In this document: in pieces, positions 23,115-32,028 of the stretch | How positions within the stretch are numbered: the first letter of the stretch is position 1 | How the letters are laid out: each line of letters starts with the position of its first letter | Program-made: the position numbers and the translations under genes | Notes under the pieces: generated by a model | What the model saw: the letters and a program-made list of their open reading frames with translations, nothing else | Databases searched by the model: none | Told to the model about the DNA's origin: nothing | Source: Burkholderia sp. Ac-20379 | GTDB taxonomy: Bacteria > Pseudomonadota > Gammaproteobacteria > Burkholderiales > Burkholderiaceae | Length of the DNA: 34,377 nucleotides | Direction: 5' to 3' | NCBI RefSeq assembly: GCF_017104645.1 | Contig: NZ_JAAGPF010000049.1 | Location: forward strand, 1-34,377

Positions 23115-23208
23115 TGGCGGAGACGGAGGGATTCGAACCCTCGATCCAGGTTTTGGCCCAGATGCTCCCTTAGCAGGGGAGTGCCTTCGACCTCTCGGCC
23201 ACGTCTCC
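23115..23208 (-). tRNA. tRNA-Ser (anticodon GCU)
   Basis: A 94-nt cloverleaf with the long variable arm of class II tRNAs. Acceptor stem GGAGACG pairs with CGTCTCC, followed by G73 and an encoded CCA. The anticodon stem CTCCC/GGGAG encloses loop CTGCTAA with anticodon GCT (plus-strand 23172-23174), and the T arm contains GGTTCGAATCC. It reads AGC/AGU codons. It has its own promoter and terminator. Confidence 0.97.
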
Positions 23209-23251
23209 CAAACTTTCGATCGCGCCAGGGAGGCAGCGCGACGAGAACGAA

Positions 23252-23280
23252 ATTCTATCTGGACACTGCGCTCAGGTCAA
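23252..23280 (-). promoter_or_regulatory. Promoter of tRNA-Ser
   Basis: TTGACC (23275-23280), 17 bp, TAGAAT (23252-23257) on the minus strand, near consensus. Transcription would start about 35 nt before the mature tRNA 5' end. Confidence 0.75.
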
Positions 23281-23390
23281 ATGTTTCGGCACGTTTTTTT
23301 AGCGACAGCCGAAAACCTGTTGCATGCCCATTCCGGCGCGGCGTGCGACACGGCCTTGTCATCGATCGCGGGATCCAAAGCGCCCACGTC

Positions 23391-23415
23391 GAAACAAGGC
23401 CGGCGCGCGCCGGCC
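23391..23415 (-). terminator. Terminator downstream of lysC
   Basis: An 18-bp palindrome at 23398-23415 (GGCCGGC stem around GCGC) is followed on the minus strand by TTGTTTC. It stands 9 bp after the lysC stop codon. Confidence 0.6.
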
Positions 23416-23423
23416 GATCGGCC

Positions 23424-24674
23424 TCAGGCCTGGTCGAGTTCGAACGCCTTGTGCAGCGCGCGCACGGCCAGTTCCATGTACTTCTCGTCGATCAGCACCG
23501 AGATCTTGATTTCCGAGGTGGAGATCATCTGGATGTTGATGCCCTCTTCCGACAGCGTGCGGAACGCCGTGCTGGCCACGCCCACGTGCGAGCGCATGCC
23601 GACGCCGACCACCGACACCTTCGACACCTTCGGATCGCCGAGCACCTGCTCCGCGTTCACATGGCCCTTGACCTGGTTCGTCAGGATGTCCATGGCCTTC
23701 TGGTAATCGCCGCGGCCGACCGTGAACGTGAAGTCGGTCTTGCCGGCCACGCTCTGGTTCTGGATGATCATGTCGACGTCGATGTTGGCGTCGGCGACCG
23801 GGCCGAGGATCTGGTAGGCGATACCCGGCTTGTCGGGCACGCCCATCACCACGATGCGGGCTTCGTCGCGTTGAAATGCGATGCCGGAAATGACTGCCTT
23901 TTCCATGGTCTCGTCTTCTTCAAAAGTAATCAGGGTGCCCGACTTCATTTCCTGGTCGAGCGCAATCAGGGGATCGGTCAGGCTCGACAGCACGCGCGTC
24001 TTGACGCGGTACTTGCCGGCGAATTCGACCGAGCGGATCTGGAGCACCTTCGAGCCGAGGCTGGCCATTTCCAGCATCTCCTCGAACGTGACGCGATCGA
24101 GCCGGCGCGCATCGTCCACCACGCGCGGATCGGTGGTGTAGACGCCGTCGACGTCCGTGTAGATCAGGCATTCCTCGGCGCCGAGCGCCGCCGCCACCGC
24201 GACCGCCGAGGTGTCCGAGCCGCCGCGGCCCAGCGTGGTGATGTTGCCTTCCGGGTCCACGCCCTGGAAGCCCGTGATCATCACGACCTTGCCGGCCGCG
24301 AGATCCTGCTTCACGCGCGCATCGTCGATCGACTGGATGCGGGCCTTGGTGTAGGCGTTGTCCGTCTTGATCGGCACTTGCCAACCCGCGTAGCTGACAG
24401 CGGGCACGCCGATGTCCTGCAGCGCGATCGCCAACAGACCGACGCTGACCTGCTCGCCGGTCGACGCGATCATGTCGAGTTCGCGCGGGTCGGGCTGGCT
24501 CGTGATTTCCTTCGCGAGGCCGAGCAGGCGGTTCGTTTCGCCGGACATCGCCGACGGCACGACCACCAGCTGGTGACCGGCCTGATGCCATTTCGCGACG
24601 CGTTTCGCGACGTTCTTGATGCGCTCGACCGAGCCCATCGAGGTGCCGCCGTATTTGTGTACGATGAGTGCCAT
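23424..24674 (-). CDS. lysC: Aspartokinase
   Basis: Phosphorylates L-aspartate at the entry to lysine, threonine, methionine and diaminopimelate synthesis. The 416-residue length is that of monofunctional bacterial aspartokinases. The kinase domain begins [12 protein letters not shown] (Lys7 and the GGTS loop) and includes [16 protein letters not shown] and [13 protein letters not shown]. Two C-terminal ACT domains (about residues 265-416; [16 protein letters not shown] and [14 protein letters not shown]) usually mediate inhibition by lysine and/or threonine. Some organisms of this type have an internal start for a small beta subunit; none was assigned here. It has its own promoter at 24900-24928, a leader of about 220 nt, and a terminator behind it. 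Confidence 0.97.
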   Translation of the reverse strand: MALIVHKYGGTSMGSVERIKNVAKRVAKWHQAGHQLVVVPSAMSGETNRLLGLAKEITSQPDPRELDMIASTGEQVSVGLLAIALQDIGVPAVSYAGWQVPIKTDNAYTKARIQSIDDARVKQDLAAGKVVMITGFQGVDPEGNITTLGRGGSDTSAVAVAAALGAEECLIYTDVDGVYTTDPRVVDDARRLDRVTFEEMLEMASLGSKVLQIRSVEFAGKYRVKTRVLSSLTDPLIALDQEMKSGTLITFEEDETMEKAVISGIAFQRDEARIVVMGVPDKPGIAYQILGPVADANIDVDMIIQNQSVAGKTDFTFTVGRGDYQKAMDILTNQVKGHVNAEQVLGDPKVSKVSVVGVGMRSHVGVASTAFRTLSEEGINIQMISTSEIKISVLIDEKYMELAVRALHKAFELDQA

Positions 24675-24899
24675 TGTCGTTCAGTACTGGAGATTGACCG
24701 CGCGGGCGCGCTGCGCTGGACGCCGCGCTGCCGTTCGGTCACGCGGCTTTTGGCAGTGGACGACGACGGGAAAGACGGCGGGAAGCAACACGCTGGCGTG
24801 GCGGATTTGCCCGGAAGGCGGATCAGGCCGCGCAAACCGGGTACGTCACGCGGGAAACCTGCACAAGATGCTCGAAAAATCGAGCCGAGCAAATGCCTG

Positions 24900-24928
24900 A
24901 GCGTACTCTATCGAGGTTCGCTTGACAA
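24900..24928 (-). promoter_or_regulatory. Promoter of lysC
   Basis: TTGTCA (24923-24928), 17 bp, TACGCT (24900-24905) on the minus strand. The leader from about 24893 to the ATG at 24674 is long, but no lysine riboswitch or leader-peptide attenuator was recognised in it. Confidence 0.55.
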
Positions 24929-24952
24929 GTTTGCCGATTTGATCGGGCACCA

Positions 24953-24991
24953 TATAAGAAAATGCCCCAATTTGGCGCGATATTTCGGGGC
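24953..24991 (-). terminator. Candidate terminator downstream of tilS
   Basis: Stem GCCCC/GGGGC (24987-24991 with 24964-24968 on the minus strand), extendable by a G-U and an A-U pair, a long loop, then ATTTTCTTATA. Weak stem, but correctly placed 5 bp after the tilS stop. Confidence 0.35.
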
Positions 24992-24995
24992 CTGA

Positions 24996-26432
24996 TCAGC
25001 CGATCAACAGATCCGGCCGCCATTCGATGCGGCGATGCGTACTGCCCTGGTCGCCCGCCTCGCCGGCTTCCGGCGCACGATTCGCGCCGATGCACGGCAC
25101 GAACAACAACACCTCGCCCACATGCAGCAGCGGCACGTCGCGCTGCCAGGCCGGCACGCCGCGCTCCTGGAACAGATTCTTCAAGGTTCGCGACGGGCCG
25201 GCCGCCGACGTGCGCAACCGCTCGCCGCCGCTGCGCGCCAGCGCGACGAGCGGCGCGGCGGAAAGTTGCGCCTCGGTCACGGTGTACGCGTCGATCGCCT
25301 CGCCTGACTCGACCGGCCGGAACACGAAGCTGCCGCGCCAGGCCGGCAGGTGCCAGACCTCCTGCCCGCGCCATTCGAGGCGGGCGACCGGCCGCGCTTG
25401 GGCGGTGCCGTCGTCGGGCGGATCGGCGCTGTCGCCGGCCTCCCAATACACGTCGCCGCGATACAGGCGCAGGCACTGCCCCGCATGATCGATGCGCAGC
25501 GCGTGCGACACCTGCGTGGCGCGCAGTTGCTTGATCATCTCGGCCAGCCGCGCGGCAGAGGCGCCGGGCAAGCCCAGCGTGCGCATCCAGTGGCGCAGCA
25601 GGTTCGCGCCGCGTTCGTCGTCGAGCGCCAGCAGGCGTTCGCGCGACAGCACGCGGCGGCCATCGTCGTCTTCGTGGCCCACCTGCTCGAGATCGCCGGC
25701 CGCGAGCACGTCGAGCAGACGCTGCGCGGCGGCGGCATGCTGCGCCGTGCGCGACAACGCATCGCGGAACCCGGGGAAGTGCACCGACAGCGCCGGCAGC
25801 ACCTCCAGACGCAGCGCATTGCGTGCATAACGCGTGTCGGCGTTCGATTCGTCGTCGATCCAGCGCAGCGCACGCGATTCGGCATAGCGTTCGAGTTGCG
25901 CGCGCAACAGATGCAGCAGCGGCCGCATGCGCACGATATGCGCGTCGGCCGGCAGATAGCTCGGCGCCATCGCGGCCATGCCGGCCAGCCCGGCGCCGCG
26001 CATCAGTTGCAGCAGCACCGTTTCGGCCTGATCGTCGGCATGCTGGGCGAGCCACAGCGCCTGCACGTCGTGCAGTTCGCCGAGCGCATCGAGCGCACGG
26101 TAGCGTACCTCGCGCGCACTGGCCTCGACGCCCAGCCCCGTCTCGCGCGGCACCTCGACGCGCTGCGCGGCAAAGCGCACGCCGAGCGCCGCGGCCGTGG
26201 CCTCGGCATGCGCCAGCCACGCATCGGCGTTGCCGCTGAGGCCGTGATGCACATGGAACGCGAAGCAGCGCGCGGCGCCGGCCACGCGCACCGCGGCGTC
26301 GAGCAACACGGTGGAATCGAGCCCGCCGCTGTAGGCGATGGCGATCGTCGCGTCGTCGGGCAGGCGGCCCAAAGCAACGCGGACCGCGTCGAGCACGACG
26401 CGATCCGCGGAGAGATCTTTCGGTGGAATCAT
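24996..26432 (-). CDS. tilS: tRNA(Ile)-lysidine synthetase
   Basis: Modifies C34 of tRNA-Ile(CAU) to lysidine using ATP and lysine, which switches it to AUA decoding; essential in most bacteria. The PP-loop motif SGGLDS is at residues 35-40, with HVHHGLSGNAD and LAQHADDQAETVLLQLMRGAG following in the catalytic domain. A central TilS substrate-binding domain and a C-terminal domain (SGGERLRTSAAGPSRTLKNL) complete the ~478 residues, a normal length for the proteobacterial form. Start ATG 26432 has only a weak ribosome site, but upstream residues in the frame are not TilS-like. It lies 46 bp after accA on the same strand, so it is probably co-transcribed. Confidence 0.95.
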   Translation of the reverse strand: MIPPKDLSADRVVLDAVRVALGRLPDDATIAIAYSGGLDSTVLLDAAVRVAGAARCFAFHVHHGLSGNADAWLAHAEATAAALGVRFAAQRVEVPRETGLGVEASAREVRYRALDALGELHDVQALWLAQHADDQAETVLLQLMRGAGLAGMAAMAPSYLPADAHIVRMRPLLHLLRAQLERYAESRALRWIDDESNADTRYARNALRLEVLPALSVHFPGFRDALSRTAQHAAAAQRLLDVLAAGDLEQVGHEDDDGRRVLSRERLLALDDERGANLLRHWMRTLGLPGASAARLAEMIKQLRATQVSHALRIDHAGQCLRLYRGDVYWEAGDSADPPDDGTAQARPVARLEWRGQEVWHLPAWRGSFVFRPVESGEAIDAYTVTEAQLSAAPLVALARSGGERLRTSAAGPSRTLKNLFQERGVPAWQRDVPLLHVGEVLLFVPCIGANRAPEAGEAGDQGSTHRRIEWRPDLLIG

Positions 26433-26478
26433 CGGCAACACGCGCGCATCTCGAACAGGCCGGCGTGGCGCGCCAGGC

Positions 26479-27450
26479 TCACAGGCCCGGCGTGGTTTCC
26501 TTGAACTTGCCGTAGCTGAGCAGGCGCTCCATGCGGCGCTCGCGCAGCGCATCGATGCCCATGCCCTGGAACTGGCGCAGCGTGTCGGCGAGCGCACGGC
26601 GCAGCAGCGCGGCCATGCCCTTCGGATCGCGATGCGCGCCGCCGAGCGGCTCGTTGACGATCTTGTCGATCAGGCCGAGCGCCTTCAGACGATGCGCGGT
26701 CAGGCCCAGCGCTTCCGCCGCTTCGGGCGCCTTCGCCGCGCTCTTCCAGAGAATCGACGCGCAGCCTTCCGGCGAAATCACCGAATAGGTGGAGAACTGC
26801 AGCATCAGCACGGTGTCGGCCACGGCGATCGCGAGCGCGCCGCCCGAACCGCCTTCGCCGATCACGGTGGTGATGATCGGCGTCTTCAGTTCGGCCATCA
26901 CGTAGAGATTGCGGCCGATCGCTTCCGACTGGCTGCGCTCTTCCGCGCCGATGCCGGGATACGCGCCCGGCGTGTCGACGAACGTGAACAGCGGCAGGCC
27001 GAACTTCTCGGCCAGGCGCATCAGGCGCTCGGCCTTGCGATAGCCTTCCGGACGCGGCATGCCGAAGTTGCGCGCCGCACGTTCCTTCGTGTCGCGCCCT
27101 TTCTGATGGCCGATCACCATGCACGGGGTGCCGCTGAAGCGCGCCAGACCGCCGATGATCGACTGGTCGTCGGCAAACGCGCGGTCGCCGTGCAGTTCAT
27201 GGAAATCGGTGAACAGCTCGTTCACGTAATCGAGCGTGTACGGGCGCTGCGGATGACGCGCGATCTGCGAAACCTGCCAGGGCGACAGGTTCGCGTAGAG
27301 ATCCTTGGTCAACTGCTGGCTCTTCTTCGACAGACGCTCGATCTCTTCCGAAATATCGACGGCCGAATCGTCCTGCACAAAACGCAGTTCCTCGATCTTG
27401 CCTTCAAGTTCGGCGATCGGCTGTTCGAAATCCAGAAACGTGGTCTTCAT
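26479..27450 (-). CDS. accA: Acetyl-CoA carboxylase carboxyltransferase subunit alpha
   Basis: Carboxyltransferase alpha subunit, which with AccD transfers the carboxyl group from biotin to acetyl-CoA to give malonyl-CoA for fatty-acid synthesis. 323 residues, the usual length. The N-terminal helix [17 protein letters not shown] and the crotonase-fold motifs [40 protein letters not shown] and [12 protein letters not shown] are unmistakable. AAGGA precedes ATG 27450. The promoter candidate lies just upstream. The gene order alkA-accA-tilS on one strand is common in Burkholderia relatives. Confidence 0.98.
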   Translation of the reverse strand: MKTTFLDFEQPIAELEGKIEELRFVQDDSAVDISEEIERLSKKSQQLTKDLYANLSPWQVSQIARHPQRPYTLDYVNELFTDFHELHGDRAFADDQSIIGGLARFSGTPCMVIGHQKGRDTKERAARNFGMPRPEGYRKAERLMRLAEKFGLPLFTFVDTPGAYPGIGAEERSQSEAIGRNLYVMAELKTPIITTVIGEGGSGGALAIAVADTVLMLQFSTYSVISPEGCASILWKSAAKAPEAAEALGLTAHRLKALGLIDKIVNEPLGGAHRDPKGMAALLRRALADTLRQFQGMGIDALRERRMERLLSYGKFKETTPGL

Positions 27451-27482
27451 GTATGAGAATCCTTGGTCGTGCGGCAGCGCGT

Positions 27483-27510
27483 ATTCTAACCGCGCTCGCC
27501 CACATCAAAA
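27483..27510 (-). promoter_or_regulatory. Candidate promoter of accA
   Basis: TTTTGA (27505-27510), 16 bp, TAGAAT (27483-27488) on the minus strand. The -10 is good and the -35 poor. Confidence 0.45.
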
Positions 27511-27555
27511 TCGGGCCGAAACTATCGTCCCGATCTTGGCAATAGTCAATTCGGG

Positions 27556-28416
27556 TTAAACGTCGCCGGTTTCCGTGTCCAGGCTGCGCCACATGTACCA
27601 GGTTGCGACAGTACGCCACGGCTCCCAGTTGGCCGCCACCTCGCGGGCCTCGCTGCGCGTGACCGGCTCGCCGCTGAAGTAGTTGACGCTGATCGCGCGG
27701 ATCAGGCCGGGATCGTCGAGCGGCAGCACGTCGGGCCGCGACAGGTTGAAGATCAGGAACATCTCGGCCGTCCAGCGGCCGATGCCGCGGATCTGCGTGA
27801 GCTCGGCGATCACGGCCTCGTCTTCCATCGAGGTCCAGGTGTCGACGTGCAGCGCGCCGGACACGAAGTGCTGGGCCAGATCGATGATGTATTCGGACTT
27901 GCGCTTGGAGAGGCCGCACGCCCCGAGCTTGTCGAGGCCGAGCCGGATCACCTGCTGCGGCGAGAGCTTCGGGCAGGCTGCCTGGATCGCGGCCCACACG
28001 GCCTGCGCCGACGCCACCGAGATCTGCTGGCCCACCACCGAGCGCGCGAGCGTGACGAACGGATCGCCGCGCTTGACCAGATGGGCCGGGCCGAATTTCG
28101 GAATCAGCTTCTTGAGGATGCGGTCGCGCTTGACGAGATCGGCGCAGGCCTTGTCCCAATAGGGCGGCCGCACCACCACCTCGACGTCGGCGTGCGCCGG
28201 CACGTCGGCCTCGGCCGGCGGTTCGCGGCGCTCGGCGGGCGCGGCTTTCGCCGCGGCCCGCGCGAGCGGCGCATGCGCGGCGCCGTTGACGGCGTCCGCG
28301 CGCGGGCCGGCCGCGCGCTTGGCGGCGACCTTCCCCGCCGGAGCACGCTTGGCCGCCGGCGACGCGTTCGCCGTGCGTGCCGCACCCTTCGCCGGCACTT
28401 TCCTGCCCGTTGCCAT
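27556..28416 (-). CDS. alkA: DNA-3-methyladenine glycosylase II with basic N-terminal tail
   Basis: Base-excision repair glycosylase for alkylated purines. The helix-hairpin-helix is in LTQIRGIGRWTAEMFLIF (residues ~206-223), followed by the catalytic Asp in LPLDDPGL (Asp234/235). VGQQISVASAQAVWAAI is the usual first HhH-GPD helix. Residues 1-75 are a low-complexity Ala/Lys/Arg/Pro tail with repeated AAKR, absent from the classical enzyme and probably disordered, possibly adding non-specific DNA affinity. Start ATG 28416 has AGGAGG 5 bp upstream, so the tail is real. It lies 43 bp downstream of cysS on the same strand. Confidence 0.9.
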   Translation of the reverse strand: MATGRKVPAKGAARTANASPAAKRAPAGKVAAKRAAGPRADAVNGAAHAPLARAAAKAAPAERREPPAEADVPAHADVEVVVRPPYWDKACADLVKRDRILKKLIPKFGPAHLVKRGDPFVTLARSVVGQQISVASAQAVWAAIQAACPKLSPQQVIRLGLDKLGACGLSKRKSEYIIDLAQHFVSGALHVDTWTSMEDEAVIAELTQIRGIGRWTAEMFLIFNLSRPDVLPLDDPGLIRAISVNYFSGEPVTRSEAREVAANWEPWRTVATWYMWRSLDTETGDV

Positions 28417-28459
28417 CTTGCCTCCTGCCTGGCGGGTCAGCGGAACGGACGACGCGCGA

Positions 28460-29854
28460 TCAAACGCGACGCCATTCGGTCAACCCGCCCGGTTTGTCTT
28501 CAAGCGCGACGCCGGCTTCGAGCAATTGCGCCCGGATCCGGTCCGCTTCGGCATAGTTCTTCGCCTGCTTCGCCGCGACGCGCGCGGCGATCTGCGCCTC
28601 GATCGCCTCGGCGTCGAGCGCATCGTCGGCTGCACCCGCAGCCTGCTGCAAATAGGCCCGCGGCTCGCGGCCGAGCAGGCCCAGCCGCGCACCGAGCTGC
28701 TTGAGCTGACGCGCCAGCGACGGCGAACCCGTGCGATTCACCTCGCCGGCCAGTTCGAACAGCACCGACACGGCCAGCGCCGTGTTGAAGTCGTCGTTCA
28801 TCGCGGCCGCGAAACGCTGCGCGTACGGCTCGTCGCGATCGAGCGGCTCGGCATCGGCCGCGACGTCCTTCAACGCGGTATACAGACGCGTCAGTGCGGC
28901 GCGCGCATCGTCGAGCGACGCATCGCTGTAATTGAGCGGCGAGCGGTAATGGGTGCGCACGATGAAGAAGCGCATCACCTCGGCGTCGTACTTCGCGAGC
29001 ACTTCGCGGATCGTGAAGAAATTGCCGAGCGATTTCGACATCTTCTCGCTGTCGACCTGCACGAAGCCGTTGTGCATCCAGTAGTTGACGAAGGTCGTGC
29101 CGGTGGCGCCTTCGCTCTGGGCGATCTCGTTCTCGTGGTGCGGGAACTGCAGATCCTGGCCGCCGCCGTGGATGTCGAAGTGATCGCCGAGCAGCGTGCA
29201 GCCCATCGCCGAACATTCGATATGCCAGCCCGGCCGGCCGCGCCCGTACTTCGAATCCCAGCTCGTATCGGCCGGCTCCTCGGGCTTGGCACGCTTCCAC
29301 AGCACGAAATCGAGCGGATCCTGCTTGGCGTCGTTCGCGGCGACGCGCTCGCCGGCGCGCAGATCGTCGAGCGACTTGCCCGACAGGCGGCCGTAGTTCG
29401 CGAACTTGCGCACCGCGTAATTGACGTCGCCGTCCTTCGCCTGATAGGCGTAGCCGTTCGCTTCGAGCGTCTCGATCATGCCGAGCATCTGCGGCACGAA
29501 CTGCGTCGCGCGCGGCTCGTGCTCGGGCCGCTCGACGCCGAGCGCATCGAGATCCTCGTGCATCGCGGCGATGAAGCGCGACGTGAGCGAGGCGATCGTC
29601 TCGCGGTTCTCGACTGCGCGGCGGATGATCTTGTCGTCGATGTCGGTAATATTGCGCACGTACGTCACGCGATAGCCGATGTCGCGCAGCCAGCGCTGCA
29701 CGACATCGAACACGACCATCATGCGCGCGTGCCCGACGTGACAATAGTCGTATACGGTGATGCCGCAAACGTACATCCGGACTTCGCCAGCATGCCTTGG
29801 CGCGAAGACTTGCTTGTCACGCGCGAGCGTGTTGTAAATGCGCAGAGATTCCAT
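28460..29854 (-). CDS. cysS: Cysteinyl-tRNA synthetase
   Basis: Charges tRNA-Cys with cysteine. 464 residues, typical length. Class I signature HVGHARM (residues 39-45) and KMSKS (271-275) are present. The zinc ligands of the family, Cys30, Cys214, His239 and Glu243, are all present with spacing like the E. coli enzyme. The C-terminus has the anticodon-binding helical domain ending in TEWRRV. I place the start at ATG 29854 ([15 protein letters not shown]), which matches known Burkholderia CysS N-termini, although no clear Shine-Dalgarno sequence precedes it. It is divergent from the TPR gene. Confidence 0.97.
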   Translation of the reverse strand: MESLRIYNTLARDKQVFAPRHAGEVRMYVCGITVYDYCHVGHARMMVVFDVVQRWLRDIGYRVTYVRNITDIDDKIIRRAVENRETIASLTSRFIAAMHEDLDALGVERPEHEPRATQFVPQMLGMIETLEANGYAYQAKDGDVNYAVRKFANYGRLSGKSLDDLRAGERVAANDAKQDPLDFVLWKRAKPEEPADTSWDSKYGRGRPGWHIECSAMGCTLLGDHFDIHGGGQDLQFPHHENEIAQSEGATGTTFVNYWMHNGFVQVDSEKMSKSLGNFFTIREVLAKYDAEVMRFFIVRTHYRSPLNYSDASLDDARAALTRLYTALKDVAADAEPLDRDEPYAQRFAAAMNDDFNTALAVSVLFELAGEVNRTGSPSLARQLKQLGARLGLLGREPRAYLQQAAGAADDALDAEAIEAQIAARVAAKQAKNYAEADRIRAQLLEAGVALEDKPGGLTEWRRV

Positions 29855-30046
29855 AGAGATGAAACGAGAGCCGATGGGTGCCGCCCTGGCGACGGGCGCT
29901 TGCAAGAGATTCCGCTCGGAGCGCCTGCCGCGGGCCGACTCGACTCGCCGCGCAACGGCGGCGCCGATCGGACGGCGGGCGAAGCGGTAACGGCCGCGAG
30001 AGGCAAAAGACAGTCCGCGGCTCGCCGGAACGCGCGGACGATTTGC

Positions 30047-30052
30047 TAGAAT
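30047..30052 (+). promoter_or_regulatory. Candidate extended -10 of the TPR-ppiA operon
   Basis: TGCTAGAAT (30044-30052) has an extended -10 context without a convincing -35. An upstream in-frame ATG at 30051 lies within it, which supports the start at 30084. Confidence 0.4.
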
Positions 30053-30083
30053 GGCTCGGAGTATAACATTGCGATTTAAGCCT

Positions 30084-30797
30084 ATGAAATCTTCCCGCGG
30101 CCGCGCGCCGAGCGCTGCGACCCTCGTTGCGACCGCCGTACTCGGTGCGGCGCTGGCATTCCCGGCCTTTGCCCAGAAGGCTTCCGCCACCGCCGACGGC
30201 ACGCCGGAAATCGACGCGTCGATCACCGGCCGCAACTGGTCGGCGGCGCTGTCGCAGCTCGACGCGCGCATCGCGTCGAACCCGCGCGACGTGCAGGCGC
30301 AGTTCAAGCGTGGCACCGTGCTCGCGCGGCTGAACCGGGACAACGAGGCGATCCAGCAGTTCACCGCGATCACCCAGGCCTACCCCGAACTCCCCGAGCC
30401 GTACAACAATCTCGCCGCGCTGTACGCCAAGCATGGCCGCTACGACGAGGCGCGCGCCGCGCTCGTCACCGCGACCCAGGCGAACCCCGATTACGGCGTC
30501 GCCTACGAGAATCTCGGCGATCTGTACCTGCGGCTCGCGGCCGAATCGTACAAGCGCGCGCAGAAGCTCGGCCACACGAGCGGCCCGACCGCGCAGCGCC
30601 TGGCCGACATCGACCGGATCGTCTCGCCCTCGCCGGCCTCCGCCGCCGCGCCGGCCGCCGCAAGCCGCACGCGCGCGCTGTCGAACGCGGCCGCCGCGAA
30701 CGTCTCCACCACCACGCTGCCGCTGTCGCCGAGCTTCCAGTTCGGCGTGAACGGCGCGACGGTGGCGACCCCGCCCTATCTCGCGCCGTCGAACTGA
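30084..30797 (+). CDS. Secreted TPR-repeat protein
   Basis: 237 residues. A signal peptide ([15 protein letters not shown]... cut near FAQ|KAS) predicts a periplasmic protein. At least two to three tetratricopeptide repeats follow ([59 protein letters not shown]), then an Ala/Pro/Ser-rich, probably disordered C-terminal tail. TPR domains mediate protein contacts; the partner is unknown. It is the first gene of a plus-strand series with two peptidyl-prolyl isomerases and lpxH, so a link to envelope protein folding is possible. No strong ribosome site at 30084. Confidence 0.88.
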   Translation: MKSSRGRAPSAATLVATAVLGAALAFPAFAQKASATADGTPEIDASITGRNWSAALSQLDARIASNPRDVQAQFKRGTVLARLNRDNEAIQQFTAITQAYPELPEPYNNLAALYAKHGRYDEARAALVTATQANPDYGVAYENLGDLYLRLAAESYKRAQKLGHTSGPTAQRLADIDRIVSPSPASAAAPAAASRTRALSNAAAANVSTTTLPLSPSFQFGVNGATVATPPYLAPSN

Positions 30798-30842
30798 CGC
30801 CGCATCGTCAGGCGCCTTTTACCCATCATCCAGAGGATCGTC

Positions 30843-31418
30843 ATGAAACGTCTGTTGTTGGCGCTCGGCAGCGCCGCCCTCGTTGCGACCGCACCGGCGT
30901 ACGCGCAAACGGCCGCCGCGCATCCCGTCGTGCAACTGAAGACCTCGCAGGGCGAGATCCGCGTCGAGCTGTATCCGGAGAAGGCGCCCAAGACCGTGGC
31001 CAACTTCCTCGACTACGTGAAATCCGGCCAATACAACGGCACGATCTTCCACCGCGTGATCCCCGGCTTCATGATCCAGGGCGGCGGCTACAAGGCCAAC
31101 TTCGACGAAAAGCCGACGCGCGCGGCGATCCCGCTCGAAAGCCGCAACGGCCTGAAGAACGTCGCCGGCACGATCGCGATGGCCCGCACCAGCGATCCGA
31201 ATTCGGCCACGGCCCAGTTCTTCATCAATACCGTCGACAATGCGAACCTCGACTACCCGAACCCGGACGGCAACGGCTACGCCGTGTTCGGCAAGGTCGT
31301 GTCGGGCATGGATGTCGTCAAGAAGATCGAGGCGACGCCCACCACCTCGCGCGGCGGCATGCGCGACGTGCCGGAAAAGCCGATCACGATCGATTCGGCG
31401 AGCGTCGTCGGCAAGTAA
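30843..31418 (+). CDS. ppiA: Periplasmic peptidyl-prolyl cis-trans isomerase, cyclophilin type
   Basis: Catalyses proline cis-trans isomerisation during folding of exported proteins. 191 residues with a signal peptide (MKRLLLALGSAALVATAPAYAQ). The cyclophilin core contains FHRVIPGFMIQGGGY with the catalytic Arg, and [27 protein letters not shown] precedes the ATG. The following gene encodes a cytoplasmic paralogue with strongly similar sequence. Confidence 0.95.
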   Translation: MKRLLLALGSAALVATAPAYAQTAAAHPVVQLKTSQGEIRVELYPEKAPKTVANFLDYVKSGQYNGTIFHRVIPGFMIQGGGYKANFDEKPTRAAIPLESRNGLKNVAGTIAMARTSDPNSATAQFFINTVDNANLDYPNPDGNGYAVFGKVVSGMDVVKKIEATPTTSRGGMRDVPEKPITIDSASVVGK

Positions 31419-31450
31419 CCGATAAACCGGCGCGCAGGTACGCGCCCCGT

Positions 31451-31482
31451 CACGCGGCCGCGTCGTCACGACCGGCCGCGTG
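31451..31482 (+). terminator. Hairpin between ppiA and ppiB
   Basis: A perfect 10-bp stem CACGCGGCCG/CGGCCGCGTG (31451-31460, 31473-31482) with a 12-nt loop, followed by CCATTTTC. It probably reduces read-through from ppiA into ppiB. Confidence 0.5.
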
Positions 31483-31514
31483 CCATTTTCACCACCCTCA
31501 ACGAAGGAACCATC

Positions 31515-32006
31515 ATGGTTGAACTGCATACGAACCACGGCGTGATCAAGCTCGAACTCGACGCCGCCAAGGCACCGAAGACGGTGGAAAACTTCCTCAG
31601 CTACGTGAAGGCCGGCCACTACGACAACACGGTGTTCCACCGCGTCATCAACAACTTCATGATCCAGGGCGGCGGTTTCGAGCCGGGCATGAAGCAGAAG
31701 CCGACCGAAGCGCCGATCGACAACGAAGCGAACAACGGCCTGAAGAACGCGAACTACACGGTCGCGATGGCCCGCACCAACGATCCGCACTCGGCCACGG
31801 CCCAGTTCTTCATCAACGTCAACGACAACGACTTCCTGAACCACTCGTCGCCGACGCCGCAAGGCTGGGGCTACGCCGTGTTCGGCAAGGTCGTCGAAGG
31901 CCAGGACGTGGTCGACAAGATCAAGGCCGTCAAGACGGGCAGCAAGGGCTTCCATCAGGACGTGCCGGCCGACGACGTCGTGATCGAGAAGGCCGTCGCG
32001 GTCTGA
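31515..32006 (+). CDS. ppiB: Cytoplasmic peptidyl-prolyl cis-trans isomerase, cyclophilin type
   Basis: 163 residues without a signal peptide, the size of E. coli Ppi[17 protein letters not shown] at the start, [15 protein letters not shown] with the catalytic Arg, and [20 protein letters not shown] are diagnostic of bacterial cyclophilins. GAAGGAA lies 7 bp before the ATG. It is paralogous to the preceding periplasmic enzyme. lpxH follows after 22 bp and is probably in the same transcript. Confidence 0.96.
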   Translation: MVELHTNHGVIKLELDAAKAPKTVENFLSYVKAGHYDNTVFHRVINNFMIQGGGFEPGMKQKPTEAPIDNEANNGLKNANYTVAMARTNDPHSATAQFFINVNDNDFLNHSSPTPQGWGYAVFGKVVEGQDVVDKIKAVKTGSKGFHQDVPADDVVIEKAVAV

Positions 32007-32028
32007 CGCAGTAACGGGAGGCACTTCG

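Noticed and set aside
23115-23208. Duplicate of the tRNA-Ser 3' end as an attachment site in the window
   Set aside because: I looked for a second copy of the GGAGGGATTCGAA-type segment on the left side and saw none; a longer-range search is needed.
22876-23706. A 276-codon plus-strand frame across the tRNA
   Set aside because: It reads through the IS relic, the terminator, the tRNA and into lysC antisense; no coherent protein.
24675-24893. Lysine riboswitch in the lysC leader
   Set aside because: The leader is long, but I found none of the conserved lysine-riboswitch core elements and these are not usual in beta-proteobacteria.
29855-30373. N-terminal extension of CysS to 30373
   Set aside because: It would be antisense to the TPR gene; residues from 29854 match the standard CysS start.
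30843-32006. ppiA-ppiB as an unusual recent duplication
   Set aside because: The two share cyclophilin core motifs, but periplasmic/cytoplasmic pairs of this kind are common in beta-proteobacteria; nothing abnormal.
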